Positions 25,540-33,997 of a DNA stretch of 64,000 nt are shown here, piece by piece. Positions within the stretch are counted from its first letter, which is position 1. Each line of letters opens with the position of its first letter. The position numbers and the translations under genes were made by a program. The notes under the pieces were generated by a model. It ran no database searches, was not told the origin of the DNA, and was given only the letters and a program-made list of their open reading frames with translations. The DNA comes from Propioniciclava sinopodophylli (GTDB lineage Bacteria; Actinomycetota; Actinomycetes; Propionibacteriales; Propionibacteriaceae). Location: the NCBI RefSeq assembly GCF_004324755.1, contig NZ_SDMQ01000006.1, positions 1 through 64,000 on the forward strand, in the 5' to 3' direction.

Positions 25540-26714
25540 GGTCGCTCCCGGGTGGGCAGGTGGGCACGGACGAGGAAGCGATCACCCTCGGGCCCGGCGA
25601 CGAGGGTGCCGCCGAGCGCCCCGACCCTCTCGCGCATGCCGCGCAGGCCGCCGCCCTCCGGTCCGGGGTGGGCCTGCGGGGCCAGCGGGTTGGTGACGGT
25701 GATGTCGAGACCGTGGGGCGTCCGCTCGGCGGCGACGGCGACGAGTGTGCCCGGCGCGTGCCGGATCGCGTTCGTGAGCGCCTCCTGCACCACGCGGTAG
25801 GCGGCGGCCTGCGCGGCGGCGCCGATGCCCGTGGCGTCCGGCAGTGGGGCCAGGTCGACCCGGACGCCCCCCGCCCGGACCTCGTCCACCAGGGCCGGGA
25901 CCGCGGCGAGGCTGGGTGCGGGCGCCAGCGGGCCGGCGTCGTCGCCGCGGAAGGCGCCGAGGGTGTGGCGGAGTTCGGCGAGGGCGTCCTTCGACGACGT
26001 GCGGATCGCCTCGAGCGAGGTGCGCGCCTGGCCCGGGTCGGCGTCCAGCACGCGCAGGGCGACGCCGGACTGCAGGGAGATCATCGACAGCGAGTGGCCG
26101 ACGACGTCGTGGATCTCGCGGGCGAGCCGCAGCCGCTCCTCGGACGCCGCGCGCTCGACCGCCTCGGCCTGCTCGCGGGCCCGGGTCTGGCGCCGGCCGA
26201 TGGCGAGCGCCACGAGCAGCGTGGGGATGAGCACCCACGCGAACTGGGTGCCGATCGAGGACCACATGCGCCAGTCGGTCAGGCCGAGGCCCGGGGCGTC
26301 CCACCATGTGGCCCAGAGGGCCACCAGGAGCAGGGGCAGCCACGCTGCGGCGCGGTTGAGCCCGCGGGCGCGCAGCAGGCCCAAAGAGAGCACGAGGGCG
26401 GGCACGAATCCGCCGAACGAGGGGCCGCCGAACGCGCCGTGCACGACGAGGCCGGCCACGCCGAGGAGGAAGCCCGGCAGAGGGCGGCGGTGCAGGAGCA
26501 GGATGCCCGCCACGACGGCGGCGATCGACGCGATGGCGGGAGCGGCGAAGGCCGCGTAGGCCTCGGGCGGGGGCGGCTCCATGGGCATCGGCGTCGGCTC
26601 GGTGCGCCACGACGCATCGCCGTAGTGCTGGGCGAAGGGGGCCACGCGCCAGGCGAACGCGAGCGCGACCGCCGAGCCGACGGCCCCGGCCACGGTGCGC
26701 ACGCGTCGGTCCAT
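25536..26714 (-). CDS. Sensor histidine kinase, HisKA_3 type
   Basis: A 392-residue membrane kinase. Several hydrophobic helices fill the first 180 residues; then REIHDVVGHSLSMISLQSG carries the phospho-accepting His, and VVQEALTNAIRHAPGT with GGGLRGMRERVGALGG form the ATP-binding domain. The signal it senses is unknown. It is co-translated with the response regulator and divergent from the SHOCT genes. ATG at 26714 is chosen because it opens the first hydrophobic segment. Confidence 0.92.
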   Translation of the reverse strand: MDRRVRTVAGAVGSAVALAFAWRVAPFAQHYGDASWRTEPTPMPMEPPPPEAYAAFAAPAIASIAAVVAGILLLHRRPLPGFLLGVAGLVVHGAFGGPSFGGFVPALVLSLGLLRARGLNRAAAWLPLLLVALWATWWDAPGLGLTDWRMWSSIGTQFAWVLIPTLLVALAIGRRQTRAREQAEAVERAASEERLRLAREIHDVVGHSLSMISLQSGVALRVLDADPGQARTSLEAIRTSSKDALAELRHTLGAFRGDDAGPLAPAPSLAAVPALVDEVRAGGVRVDLAPLPDATGIGAAAQAAAYRVVQEALTNAIRHAPGTLVAVAAERTPHGLDITVTNPLAPQAHPGPEGGGLRGMRERVGALGGTLVAGPEGDRFLVRAHLPTRERP

Positions 26715-26755
26715 GCGTCGAAGGCTACGACCTCGCCGGGGCGCCGGCATCCGCC

Positions 26756-26802
26756 TGCGTACGTAGGGCCGGGTACGTCGGGGTGCGTACGTGGGGCCGG
26801 GT
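26756..26802. promoter_or_regulatory. Direct repeat between kinase and SHOCT genes, operator candidate
   Basis: TGCGTACGTAGGGCCGGGT at 26756-26774 recurs at 26784-26802 with one change, 28 bases apart. Each copy contains a GTACGT core. The site sits in the divergent promoter region and is a plausible binding site for the neighbouring response regulator. Confidence 0.45.
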
Positions 26803-26857
26803 GAGGTTCATCGCCGGGGCCGATGGACGCGACGCCCCGCCGGCGTTCGATGGAGCC

Positions 26858-27211
26858 ATGAACGAAGCACTGCTCCCCCTGCACGTGACCGTCGTCGGCG
26901 GCCACTTCCTGCCCGGTCTCCTGGCCCTGATCCTCTGGATCGTCCTGTTCAAGGTGTTCTTCCGTCGCGGTGGCCTCGGGCCCGTCCGCTGGGACCCTCG
27001 CCGGCGTGCCGGCGAGGAGGGGTCGGCGGGCCGCCCCCGCCACGGCTTCGGCCCCGGTGCCGCCGGGCACCGCCCCCCGTGGACGCAGCCGTCGCCCGAG
27101 GAGGCGGCCCTGGCGACGCTGGCCGAGCGGCTGGCGTCCGGTGACATCACGCCCGACGAGTACCTCGAGCGCTCCAGCGCTCTGCGCGAGACCCGGGACC
27201 GGGGGGAGTGA
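26858..27211 (+). CDS. SHOCT-domain membrane protein
   Basis: A 117-residue protein with one hydrophobic helix (LPGLLALILWIVLFKVFF, near residue 18), a basic, glycine-rich linker, and a C-terminal SHOCT motif ATLAERLASGDITPDEYLER. SHOCT domains are short oligomerisation or tethering modules. ATG at 26858 follows TGGAGCC. The next gene overlaps by four bases and has the same build. Confidence 0.78.
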   Translation: MNEALLPLHVTVVGGHFLPGLLALILWIVLFKVFFRRGGLGPVRWDPRRRAGEEGSAGRPRHGFGPGAAGHRPPWTQPSPEEAALATLAERLASGDITPDEYLERSSALRETRDRGE

Positions 27212-27438
27212 GCGCCATGTGGATCATCGCCCTGGTGGCGTTCGTGGTGGTGCTCTCCCGCGTCGGGCGCATCGGCCCCTTCGCCTGGGACCCGGCCTGG
27301 CGCACCCGTCGTGCGGCCCTGTGCGCGCCGGCGTCTCCGTCGGACCAGGCCGAACGCATCCTGGCCCGCCGCCTCGCCGACGGTGACCTCACCGTCGACG
27401 ACTACTACGAGCGGCTGAGCCTGATCCAAGCCCGCTGA
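27208..27438 (+). CDS. Small SHOCT-domain membrane protein
   Basis: A 76-residue protein: an N-terminal helix MWIIALVAFVVVLSRVG and a C-terminal SHOCT motif RILARRLADGDLTVDDYYER. GTG at 27208 overlaps the previous stop; ATG at 27217 is the alternative start. The pair is probably regulated by the divergent two-component system. A long hairpin follows. Confidence 0.75.
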   Translation: MSAMWIIALVAFVVVLSRVGRIGPFAWDPAWRTRRAALCAPASPSDQAERILARRLADGDLTVDDYYERLSLIQAR

Positions 27439-27439
27439 A

Positions 27440-27485
27440 CCGCCGAGGACTCGTGGTCGTGTAGACGACCACGAGTCCTCGGCGG
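27440..27485. terminator. Strong bidirectional hairpin
   Basis: A perfect 21-base stem (27440-27460 with 27465-27485) and GTAG loop start right after the SHOCT stop codon. The motif GAGTCCTCGGCG reappears just beyond, at about 27496. Confidence 0.8.
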
Positions 27486-27514
27486 TAGTTAGGGGAGTCC
27501 TCGGCGAAACGGGG

Positions 27515-27631
27515 TCAGCGCAGGTCCTTGAGGTTGGCCGTGGCGATCCACACCGACCGCTCGGCGCGCAACACTCCCTCGGTGATCACGCGCCGGTGCA
27601 GTTCCTCACCCGACAACCAGTCGACCCCCAC
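27515..27631 (-). pseudogene. N-terminal fragment of a phospholipase D-like protein
   Basis: The minus-strand frame reads VGVDWLSGEELHRRVITEGV and then LRAERSVWIATANLKDLR before a stop at 27515. That resembles the first 40 residues of actinobacterial PLD-like proteins, in which SVWIATANLKD precedes the first HKD region. The remaining several hundred residues are absent, so the gene has been cut off close to the hairpin. Confidence 0.5.
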
Positions 27632-27650
27632 GAACCCGGACGCCCCGCCC

Positions 27651-28685
27651 TCAGCCCCTGCTCTGCCGCGCGCCGCGCCACAGGTCGATGCCGCCGTCGA
27701 CGGCGTGCTCGTCGATGGCCTCCAGTTCCGCGTCGGTGAACGTGAGGTTGTCCAGCGCGCCCAGGTTGTCGAGCAGCTGTTCGGGGCGCGAGGCGCCGAT
27801 CAGCACCGACGTCACCCGCTCGTCTCGCAGGCCCCACGCCAAGGCCATCTGGGCGAGGGACTGCCCGCGCCCGGCCGCGATGTCGTTGAGCGCGCGGATG
27901 TGTCCCAGCGCCTCGTCCGACAGCAACTCCGCACCCAACGACTTGCCCTGCGAGGCTCGCGAGTCGGCCGGCACGCCGTCGAGATAGCGCGAGGTGAGCA
28001 TGCCCTGGGCCAACGGCGAGAACGCGATGCAGCCCGCCCCGGCGTCCCCCAGCACGTCGAGCAGGCCGTCGTTCTCGATCCAGCGGTTGAGCATCGAGTA
28101 GCTGGGTTGGTGGATGAGCAGCGGCGTCCCCAGGTCGTTCAGGATGCGCACCGCCTGCTCGGTCAGCGCCGACGAGTACGACGAGATGCCGACGTACAGT
28201 GCGCGCCCGGAGCGGACGATGTGGTCGAGCGCCCCCATGGTCTCCTCCAGGGGCGTGTCCGGGTCGGGGCGGTGGTGATAGAAGATGTCGACGTAGTCCA
28301 GGCCCATCCGCTTCAGCGACTGGTCGCAGGACGCAATGAGGTACTTCCGCGAGCCGCCAACGCCGCCGTAGGGGCCAGGCCACATGTTCCACCCGGCCTT
28401 GGACGAGATCACCAGCTCGTCGCGCAACCCCGAGAACGACTCGCGCAGGTGGCGTCCGAAGTTGGTCTCGGCAGACCCGTTGGGAGGGCCGTAGTTGTTG
28501 GCCAGGTCGAAGTGCGTGACGCCGCGGTCGAACGCCGTCTCGAGGATCGCCCGCTGCCGCTCGAACGGCACGTCGTCGCCGAAGTTGTGCCACAACCCCA
28601 GGCTCACCGCGGGCAGCTTCAGCCCCGACCTCCCGATCGGGCGGTACTGCATGGTGTCGTAGCGGTCGTCGGCCGGTCGGTACAT
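27651..28685 (-). CDS. L-glyceraldehyde 3-phosphate reductase (aldo/keto reductase)
   Basis: A 344-residue TIM-barrel oxidoreductase of the YghZ/AKR14 group. The group's signature opening is MYRPADDRYDTMQYRPIG and SGLKLPAVSLGLWHNFGDD. The tetrad includes Asp and Tyr in FDLANNYGPPNGSAE, Lys in ISSKAGWNMWPGPYG and His in DIFYHHRPDPDTP. It reduces aldehydes such as L-glyceraldehyde 3-phosphate with NADPH. It stands alone with a remnant downstream. Confidence 0.9.
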   Translation of the reverse strand: MYRPADDRYDTMQYRPIGRSGLKLPAVSLGLWHNFGDDVPFERQRAILETAFDRGVTHFDLANNYGPPNGSAETNFGRHLRESFSGLRDELVISSKAGWNMWPGPYGGVGGSRKYLIASCDQSLKRMGLDYVDIFYHHRPDPDTPLEETMGALDHIVRSGRALYVGISSYSSALTEQAVRILNDLGTPLLIHQPSYSMLNRWIENDGLLDVLGDAGAGCIAFSPLAQGMLTSRYLDGVPADSRASQGKSLGAELLSDEALGHIRALNDIAAGRGQSLAQMALAWGLRDERVTSVLIGASRPEQLLDNLGALDNLTFTDAELEAIDEHAVDGGIDLWRGARQSRG

Positions 28686-28738
28686 GGATGAGCCCCCAAG
28701 TTGGTAGAAGGGTCCATTCTGTCACCCGGACGCGGGCG

Positions 28739-28970
28739 TCAGTCCTCGCGCGCCTCACGCGTGGCCTTCTCGTCGTTGGCCCTGTGTAGCGCCTCGACGA
28801 GCTCCACTTTGGTCATGCGTGAGCGCCCCTTCACGTCGAGCCGGCGGGCCAGCCCGAGCAGGTGCTCCTTGGTGGCGTTGGCGTCCACGCCACCCGCCGA
28901 CTCGCCACCCGACCGGGGTCGACGGCAGCTCGGACCTCCTCGCCGAGCCGTCCTTGTTCGTCTTCGGCAT
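28739..28970 (-). pseudogene. ChaB-family gene with internal deletion and frameshift
   Basis: ATG at 28970, preceded by GGAGGGACC, opens MPKTNKDGSARRSELPST, the characteristic start of actinobacterial ChaB-domain proteins. The ChaB core should follow but is missing; in another frame the sequence resumes with GGVDANATKEHLLGLARRLD and ends TKVELVEALHRANDE, the family's Rho_N/SAP-like tail. A deletion of about 60 codons with frame loss explains this. Confidence 0.65.
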
Positions 28971-29026
28971 GGTCCCTCCTTCCCGGTGACCCTACGCTGG
29001 CACCACCGATCAGACGAGGGGGGACG

Positions 29027-29230
29027 ATGGCACGATCGCTCGAGCAGAACATGGGGCCGGAGGCACTGACACGCGCTACCGGGCGCGACCACGAGCAGTG
29101 GCCTCAGCTGCTGACCGGAGCGAGCGGCGTCCCGGGCACGCTCACCTGCGAGAAGCCGCCCTCGGCCGAGGCCGCCGTCCTCGCCCGCGCCGAACTCTCC
29201 GACACCCTCACCGAGGCGCGTCGTGGCTGA
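29027..29230 (+). CDS. Small hypothetical protein, DUF4287-like N-terminus
   Basis: A 67-residue frame starts at ATG 29027 after GAGGGGGGAC. Its first part, PEALTRATGRDHEQWPQLL, resembles the DUF4287 helix pattern (ATGR followed by W), but the usual WWxQ second half is replaced by an unrelated acidic tail. It overlaps the nitronate monooxygenase start by eight bases, so the two are probably co-translated. It may be a shortened relative; the role is unknown. Confidence 0.45.
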   Translation: MARSLEQNMGPEALTRATGRDHEQWPQLLTGASGVPGTLTCEKPPSAEAAVLARAELSDTLTEARRG

Positions 29231-30152
29231 CCGGATGTCCGCCCTCGACGGGCTGCGCCTGCCCGTGGTGGCCGCACCCCTGTTCCTGGTGTCGACACCC
29301 GAGCTGGTCGTCGCGTGCTGCAAGGCCGGGGTGGTGGGCTCGTTCCCGGCCCTCAACCTGCGCACCACCGAGGACCTCGACACCTGGCTGACCACCATCA
29401 CCGATCAGCTCGAACCCGACGACGCCCCGTTCGCGGTCAACCTGATCGTCCACTCCTCCAACGGGCGGATTCGCGACGACCTGGCCGTGCTGGCCCGTCA
29501 CCGCGTCCCGATCGTCATCACGTCGCTGGGCGCGGCCGCCGAGGTCGTGGACGCCGTGCATGGCTGGGGCGGCATCGTCCTGCACGATGTCACCAACGAG
29601 CGGCACGCCCGCAAGGCCGCCGCGGCCGGGGTCGACGGGCTGATCCTCGTCGCCGCGGGCGCCGGTGGGCACGCCGGGGACACCAACCCGTTCGCGCTGG
29701 TCGCAGCCGTGCGGCCGTGGTTCGACGGGCTCGTGCTGCTGGCAGGCGCGCTCTCCACCGGCGCGGACGTCGCCGCCGCCCGCGCGCTCGGCGCGGACGC
29801 CGCCTACATCGGCACGCGCTTCGTCGCCACCGTGGAGTCGGGGGCGTCCGAGGCGTACAAGGGCATGGTCGTCGAGGCCGAGCCGCACGACATCGTCTAC
29901 ACGCCCTCGGTCAGCACCATCCCGGCCAACTTCCTGCGCGCGTCGCTGGCCGCCGCGGGCCTCGACCCGGACGCCCCGACCGGACCTGTTGACCTGGGGC
30001 ACGTCACCAACCCGAGCGAGGCCGACGCCAAGGCTTGGCGGGACATCTGGTCCGCCGGGCACGGCGTCGCCGCCATCGTGGACGTTCCGCACGTCGCCGA
30101 GCTCGTCGAGCGGATGGCCTCCGAGTACGAGCAGGCGCGGGGCCGGGTGTGA
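29223..30152 (+). CDS. Nitronate monooxygenase family protein
   Basis: FMN-dependent TIM-barrel enzyme of the 2-nitropropane dioxygenase family, 309 residues. LRLPVVAAPLFLVSTPELV opens the barrel, and GVDGLILVAAGAGGHAGDTN holds the FMN and catalytic His region (GxGGHxG). ALGADAAYIGTRFVATVES forms the phosphate-binding end. It oxidises alkyl nitronates or similar compounds. GTG start at 29223; the stop overlaps the next gene (GTGA). Confidence 0.88.
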   Translation: MADRMSALDGLRLPVVAAPLFLVSTPELVVACCKAGVVGSFPALNLRTTEDLDTWLTTITDQLEPDDAPFAVNLIVHSSNGRIRDDLAVLARHRVPIVITSLGAAAEVVDAVHGWGGIVLHDVTNERHARKAAAAGVDGLILVAAGAGGHAGDTNPFALVAAVRPWFDGLVLLAGALSTGADVAAARALGADAAYIGTRFVATVESGASEAYKGMVVEAEPHDIVYTPSVSTIPANFLRASLAAAGLDPDAPTGPVDLGHVTNPSEADAKAWRDIWSAGHGVAAIVDVPHVAELVERMASEYEQARGRV

Positions 30153-31276
30153 CCGGCCACGCCGACGGGCTCGCGCCCGAGACCCGCGCGGTCGCGCTCG
30201 GCCGCCCCCCGCGGACGCCCGGCTCGGCGGTCAACCCGCCGGTCGAGCTGACCAGCACCCACGTCACGCCCGGCGACTTCGCCGACGGCGTCCCGATCTA
30301 CGGCCGCTACACAAACGCCACCTGGGCCGCCCTGGAGGAGGTGCTCGGCGGGCTGGAGCACGGCCGGGCGGTCACCTTCGCGTCCGGCATGGCGGCCGGC
30401 ACGGCCCTGTTCGCGCTCGTGCCCCGGGGTGCCCGGGTCGTGATGGGGGAGACGTCGTACAACGCCATGCTCGCGTTGGCACGTGAACTCGACGCGGTGG
30501 GGGACCTGCGGCTCACCCTGGTCGACGTCGCCGACACGGACGCCGTGCGCGCGGCCCTGCCGGGGGCCGACTGGCTGCTGCTCGAGTCGCCGACCAACCC
30601 GCTGCTGGAGGTCGCCGACCTGCCCGCCCTCATCGCCGCTGCCCGGGACGCCGACGTCCGGGTGGGCGTCGACAACACCTTCGCCACGCCGCTGCTGCAG
30701 AACCCGCTCGACCTCGGGGCGGACGTCGTGCTGCACTCGGCGACCAAGTACCTCGCCGGCCACTCCGACGTGCTGCTCGGGGCGCTCGTCACCACTGACG
30801 ACGCCCTGCACGAGCGTCTGGTCGACCACCGTACGCTGCGCGGGGCGATCCCCGGGCCTTTCGAGGCGTGGCTGGCGCTGCGCGGCGTCCGCACCCTCGG
30901 CGTCCGGCTGGCCCGCCAGCAGGAGACCGCCGCCGAGCTCGCCCGGCGCCTGGCCGAGCACCCGGCGGTGGCGCGCGTCCGCTACCCGGGGCTGCCCGAC
31001 GACGCCGGCCACGCGGTCGCCGCCCGCACGATGCGCGGGTTCGGCGCGATGGTCGCCATCGAGCCCGTCGGGGGCCGGGAGGCGGCCACGGCCGTCACCC
31101 AGCGCGTCCGGCTGTGGACGCCGGCCACGAGCCTGGGCGGGGTGGAGTCGCTGATCGAGCGGCGGCGGCGCATCCCGTCGGAGCCGACCACGGTGCCCGA
31201 GGCGCTACTGCGCCTGTCGGTCGGCCTCGAGGACGTCGAGGACCTCTGGCGCGACCTCGACGCGGCCCTCGGGTGA
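30149..31276 (+). CDS. Cys/Met metabolism PLP enzyme (cystathionine gamma-synthase/lyase type)
   Basis: A 375-residue fold-type I PLP enzyme. YGRYTNATWAALEEVLGGLE is the family opening, FASGMAAGTALF binds cofactor phosphate, and VLHSATKYLAGHSDVLLGAL holds the Schiff-base Lys. LWTPATSLGGVESLIERR is typical of cystathionine gamma-lyase/synthase. Synthase and lyase activity cannot be separated by eye. GTG at 30149 overlaps the nitronate monooxygenase stop, so the genes are coupled. Confidence 0.88.
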   Translation: MTGHADGLAPETRAVALGRPPRTPGSAVNPPVELTSTHVTPGDFADGVPIYGRYTNATWAALEEVLGGLEHGRAVTFASGMAAGTALFALVPRGARVVMGETSYNAMLALARELDAVGDLRLTLVDVADTDAVRAALPGADWLLLESPTNPLLEVADLPALIAAARDADVRVGVDNTFATPLLQNPLDLGADVVLHSATKYLAGHSDVLLGALVTTDDALHERLVDHRTLRGAIPGPFEAWLALRGVRTLGVRLARQQETAAELARRLAEHPAVARVRYPGLPDDAGHAVAARTMRGFGAMVAIEPVGGREAATAVTQRVRLWTPATSLGGVESLIERRRRIPSEPTTVPEALLRLSVGLEDVEDLWRDLDAALG

Positions 31277-31316
31277 CGGGTCGGCGCAGCACGGGCGGGT
31301 GGGGCGCCACCCCCGG

Positions 31317-31380
31317 GTGTGCACTTCGAGGCGGCGATCCGCCCGCTGTGGCGCTAGTTCTGTGAGCTCGAACCGCACAC
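31317..31380. repeat. 64-bp palindromic element, copy A
   Basis: Begins GTGTGCACTTCGAGGCGGCG and ends GAGCTCGAACCGCACAC; the outer ends pair with each other. It is identical to copy B (33934-33997) and matches the reverse complement of copy C (61344-61407) at most positions. Its inner stem is degraded compared with copy C. Confidence 0.85.
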
Positions 31381-31436
31381 CTGGCGGGCGGCGGGCGGCG
31401 CGGGCGAAGGCGCGGGCTGGCTGGTGGGCTGGCGTC

Positions 31437-32723
31437 TCAGGCGATCCGGTCGATCACGATCGGACGCCGTTCGACGGTCGTGCCCGGATCCGCCCACGTG
31501 AGGGCGCCCTCGAGCGCCTCGAACGCTCGCGGGAACTTGGCCTCGTCGGAGGTGTGCAGCGTCATGACGGCGTCGCCGGCGCGGACGGAGTCGCCCGGCT
31601 TGGCGTGCAGCTCGACGCCGGCGGCGAAGTCGACCGGGTCCTCCTTGCGGGCGCGCCCGGCGCCCAGGCGCCAGGCGGCGACGGCGATGCCCATCGCGTC
31701 CATGTCGGAAAGGACGCCGTTGGCCTCGGCGGTCACCGTGTGCGTGTGGGCGGCGACGGGCAGGTCGGCGTCCGGGTCGCCCCCCTGGGCGGCCACCATC
31801 CGCTTCCAGACGTCCATCGCCCGGCCGTCGGCGAGGGCGGCCTCCACGTCGGCGTCCGGCTGGCCGGCCGCGGCGAGCATCTCGCGGGCCAGCGCGACGG
31901 TGAGCTCGATGATGTCGGACGGCCCGCCGCCGGCGAGCACCTCGACCGACTCGCGCACTTCGAGCGCGTTGCCGACCGTCAGGCCCAGCGGCACGGACAT
32001 GTCCGTGAGCAGCGCCACCGTCGTCAGGCCCGCGTCGGTGCCGAGGTCGACCATCGTGCGCGCCAACTCCCGGGCGCGCTCCTCGTCGCGCATGAACGCG
32101 CCCGCGCCGGTCTTCACGTCGAGCACCAGCGCGCCGGTGCCCTCGGCGATCTTCTTGCTCATGATCGAGCTCGCGATCAGCGGGATCGCCTCGACGGTCG
32201 CGGTGGTGTCGCGCAGGGCGTACAGCTTCTTGTCGGCCGGGGCCAGGCCCGCCCCCGCCGCACAGATCACGCCACCGACCTCGCGCAGGATCGTCATCAT
32301 CTCGTCGTTGGACAGCGCCGCCCGCCAGCCGGGGATGGACTCCATCTTGTCCAGCGTCCCCCCGGTGTGGCCCAGGCCGCGGCCCGACAGCTGCGGCACC
32401 CGGACGCCGAACGCGGCGACCAGGGGCACCAGCGGCAGCGTGATCTTGTCGCCCACACCGCCTGTGGAGTGCTTGTCAGCGGTGGCGCCGAGCACGGTGA
32501 AGTCGAGGCGCTCGCCGGAGTTGATCATCGCGTTGGTCCAGCGGACGATCTCGCCGCGCTGCATCCCGTTGAGGAAGATCGCCATCGCCAGGGCCGACAT
32601 CTGTTCGTCGGCGACGACCCCCCGGGTGTAGGCGTCCACCACCCAGTCGATCTGCTCGTCGGACAGCACGCCGCCGTCCCGCTTGGTCCGGATGACGTCA
32701 ACAGCATCGAAGCGCTCAACCAT
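31437..32723 (-). CDS. deoA: Thymidine phosphorylase
   Basis: Cleaves thymidine or deoxyuridine with phosphate, for pyrimidine salvage. The 428-residue protein begins MVERFDAVDVIRTKRDGG and carries the family signature STGGVGDKITLPLVPLVAAF with SGRGLGHTGGTLDKMESIPG, then phosphate-binding residues near IASSIMSKKIAEG. The frame is open further upstream but the ATG at 32723 matches family starts. Its last 20 or so codons are present again at 34084-34150, outside the gene. Confidence 0.94.
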   Translation of the reverse strand: MVERFDAVDVIRTKRDGGVLSDEQIDWVVDAYTRGVVADEQMSALAMAIFLNGMQRGEIVRWTNAMINSGERLDFTVLGATADKHSTGGVGDKITLPLVPLVAAFGVRVPQLSGRGLGHTGGTLDKMESIPGWRAALSNDEMMTILREVGGVICAAGAGLAPADKKLYALRDTTATVEAIPLIASSIMSKKIAEGTGALVLDVKTGAGAFMRDEERARELARTMVDLGTDAGLTTVALLTDMSVPLGLTVGNALEVRESVEVLAGGGPSDIIELTVALAREMLAAAGQPDADVEAALADGRAMDVWKRMVAAQGGDPDADLPVAAHTHTVTAEANGVLSDMDAMGIAVAAWRLGAGRARKEDPVDFAAGVELHAKPGDSVRAGDAVMTLHTSDEAKFPRAFEALEGALTWADPGTTVERRPIVIDRIA

Positions 32724-32780
32724 GCGTGCCAGCCTAAGGGTTCCGTAGGCGCCGAATCCTCGACGGTGGAGGAGTGGGGC

Positions 32781-32894
32781 ATGGACGACGAGCAGTTCGC
32801 GAAGATGCTGGACGCGCCGGGGTTCATCGTGGACCCCCGGTGGAGAGGAGGCGGCCACGGCGTCCGCCCTTGCGGCCGACGAGGCTGTGGCTGA
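32781..32894 (+). CDS. Possible small protein or gene fragment (37 residues)
   Basis: ATG at 32781, with GGAGGAGTGGGGC before it, opens MDDEQFAKMLDAPGFIVDPR. After VDPRW the coding-like pattern moves to the frame of the pirin gene (EEAATASALAADEAVADAGR), suggesting a frameshift in a once longer small gene that runs up to the pirin start. No family is recognised. Confidence 0.3.
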   Translation: MDDEQFAKMLDAPGFIVDPRWRGGGHGVRPCGRRGCG

Positions 32895-32904
32895 TGCTGG
32901 CCGG

Positions 32905-33891
32905 GTGAGCAACACCGAGACCCATCCCGACGTCCGGGTCTGCGAGCACGGGCACCAGCACCCGCCCACGCAGGTCGACACCTACCCGCCCAAGGACGTG
33001 CCCCTGGGCGGCGAGGACTCCCTGCGCGTGCGCCGCACCTTGCCGAACATGAGTCGATCCTTCGTCGGCGCGTGGTGCTTCATCGACCACTACGGTCCCG
33101 AGGAGGGGGCGTGCATGGACGTGCCGCCGCACCCGCACACCTCCCTCCAGACCGTGTCGTGGCTGTTCAGTGGCGAGATCGAGCACCGCGACTCCGGCGG
33201 CGTGCACGCGATGGTGCGCCCGGGCGAGGTGAACCTGATGACCTCCGGGTACGGCATCGCGCACTCGGAGGTCTCGGCCCACAGCCGGGCCGCGCTGCAC
33301 GGCGTCCAGCTGTGGGTCGCCCTGCCGGAGCACAGCGCCGATCTCACGCGCGAGTTCCAGCACTTCGTGCCCGACGTGGACGCCCCCGCCCCCGGCGTCC
33401 GCGCACGCACGTTCATCGGACGCCTCGGGGACCAGCCCTCGCCCATCAACACCGTGACGCCACTGCTGGGGTCGCAGGTCATCCTGGAGCCCGGCGCCAC
33501 GTGGGAGACGGCGGTCGACCCGGGCTTCGAGCACGGCGTCCTGGTGGACACGGGGTGTGTCGACTTCGACGGCGTCCGCCTCGACAACGCGGTGCTCGGC
33601 GTCCGCGACGCGGGGCTGGACCACCTGCGCCTGCACAATCCGACGGACGCCCCCGCCCGGCTCATGCTGCTGGGCGGCGAGCCTTTCGACGAGGGCATCG
33701 TGATGTGGTGGAACTTCATCGGCCGCAGCCACGACGACATCGTCCGGCTGCGCAAGGAATGGAACGACGCGCCGGAGGACCGCTTCGGCCGCGTGGACGG
33801 CTACCGCGGCTCCACGGCCCGCCTCAAGGCGCCCGCCCTGCCGTCCGACCTGCGACTCAAGCGCCGCTTCCGGCGCGGGCGGGAAACCTGA
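32905..33891 (+). CDS. Pirin family protein
   Basis: A 328-residue bicupin protein. The N-terminal cupin has the metal ligands in PPHPHTSLQTVSWLFSGEIE (two His) and HRDSGG, followed by NLMTSGYGIAHSEVS with another His and Glu. The C-terminal cupin includes LMLLGGEPFDEGIVMWWNFI. Pirins are iron proteins with proposed quercetinase or regulatory roles. GTG at 32905 is the likely start; GTG at 32887 is possible. The deoA-pirin block lies between direct repeats. Confidence 0.9.
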   Translation: MSNTETHPDVRVCEHGHQHPPTQVDTYPPKDVPLGGEDSLRVRRTLPNMSRSFVGAWCFIDHYGPEEGACMDVPPHPHTSLQTVSWLFSGEIEHRDSGGVHAMVRPGEVNLMTSGYGIAHSEVSAHSRAALHGVQLWVALPEHSADLTREFQHFVPDVDAPAPGVRARTFIGRLGDQPSPINTVTPLLGSQVILEPGATWETAVDPGFEHGVLVDTGCVDFDGVRLDNAVLGVRDAGLDHLRLHNPTDAPARLMLLGGEPFDEGIVMWWNFIGRSHDDIVRLRKEWNDAPEDRFGRVDGYRGSTARLKAPALPSDLRLKRRFRRGRET

Positions 33892-33933
33892 GCCCGAGGC
33901 TTGCTGGGCCTGGCGGGTAGTACGACACCCTGG

Positions 33934-33997
33934 GTGTGCACTTCGAGGCGGCGATCCGCCCGCTGTGGCGCTAGTTCTGTGAGCTCGAACCGCACAC
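33934..33997. repeat. 64-bp palindromic element, copy B
   Basis: Identical over all 64 bases to copy A at 31317-31380, and followed by the same CTGGCGGGCG and then, further on, by a duplicate of the deoA gene end. It lies 42 bases after the pirin stop. Confidence 0.85.
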
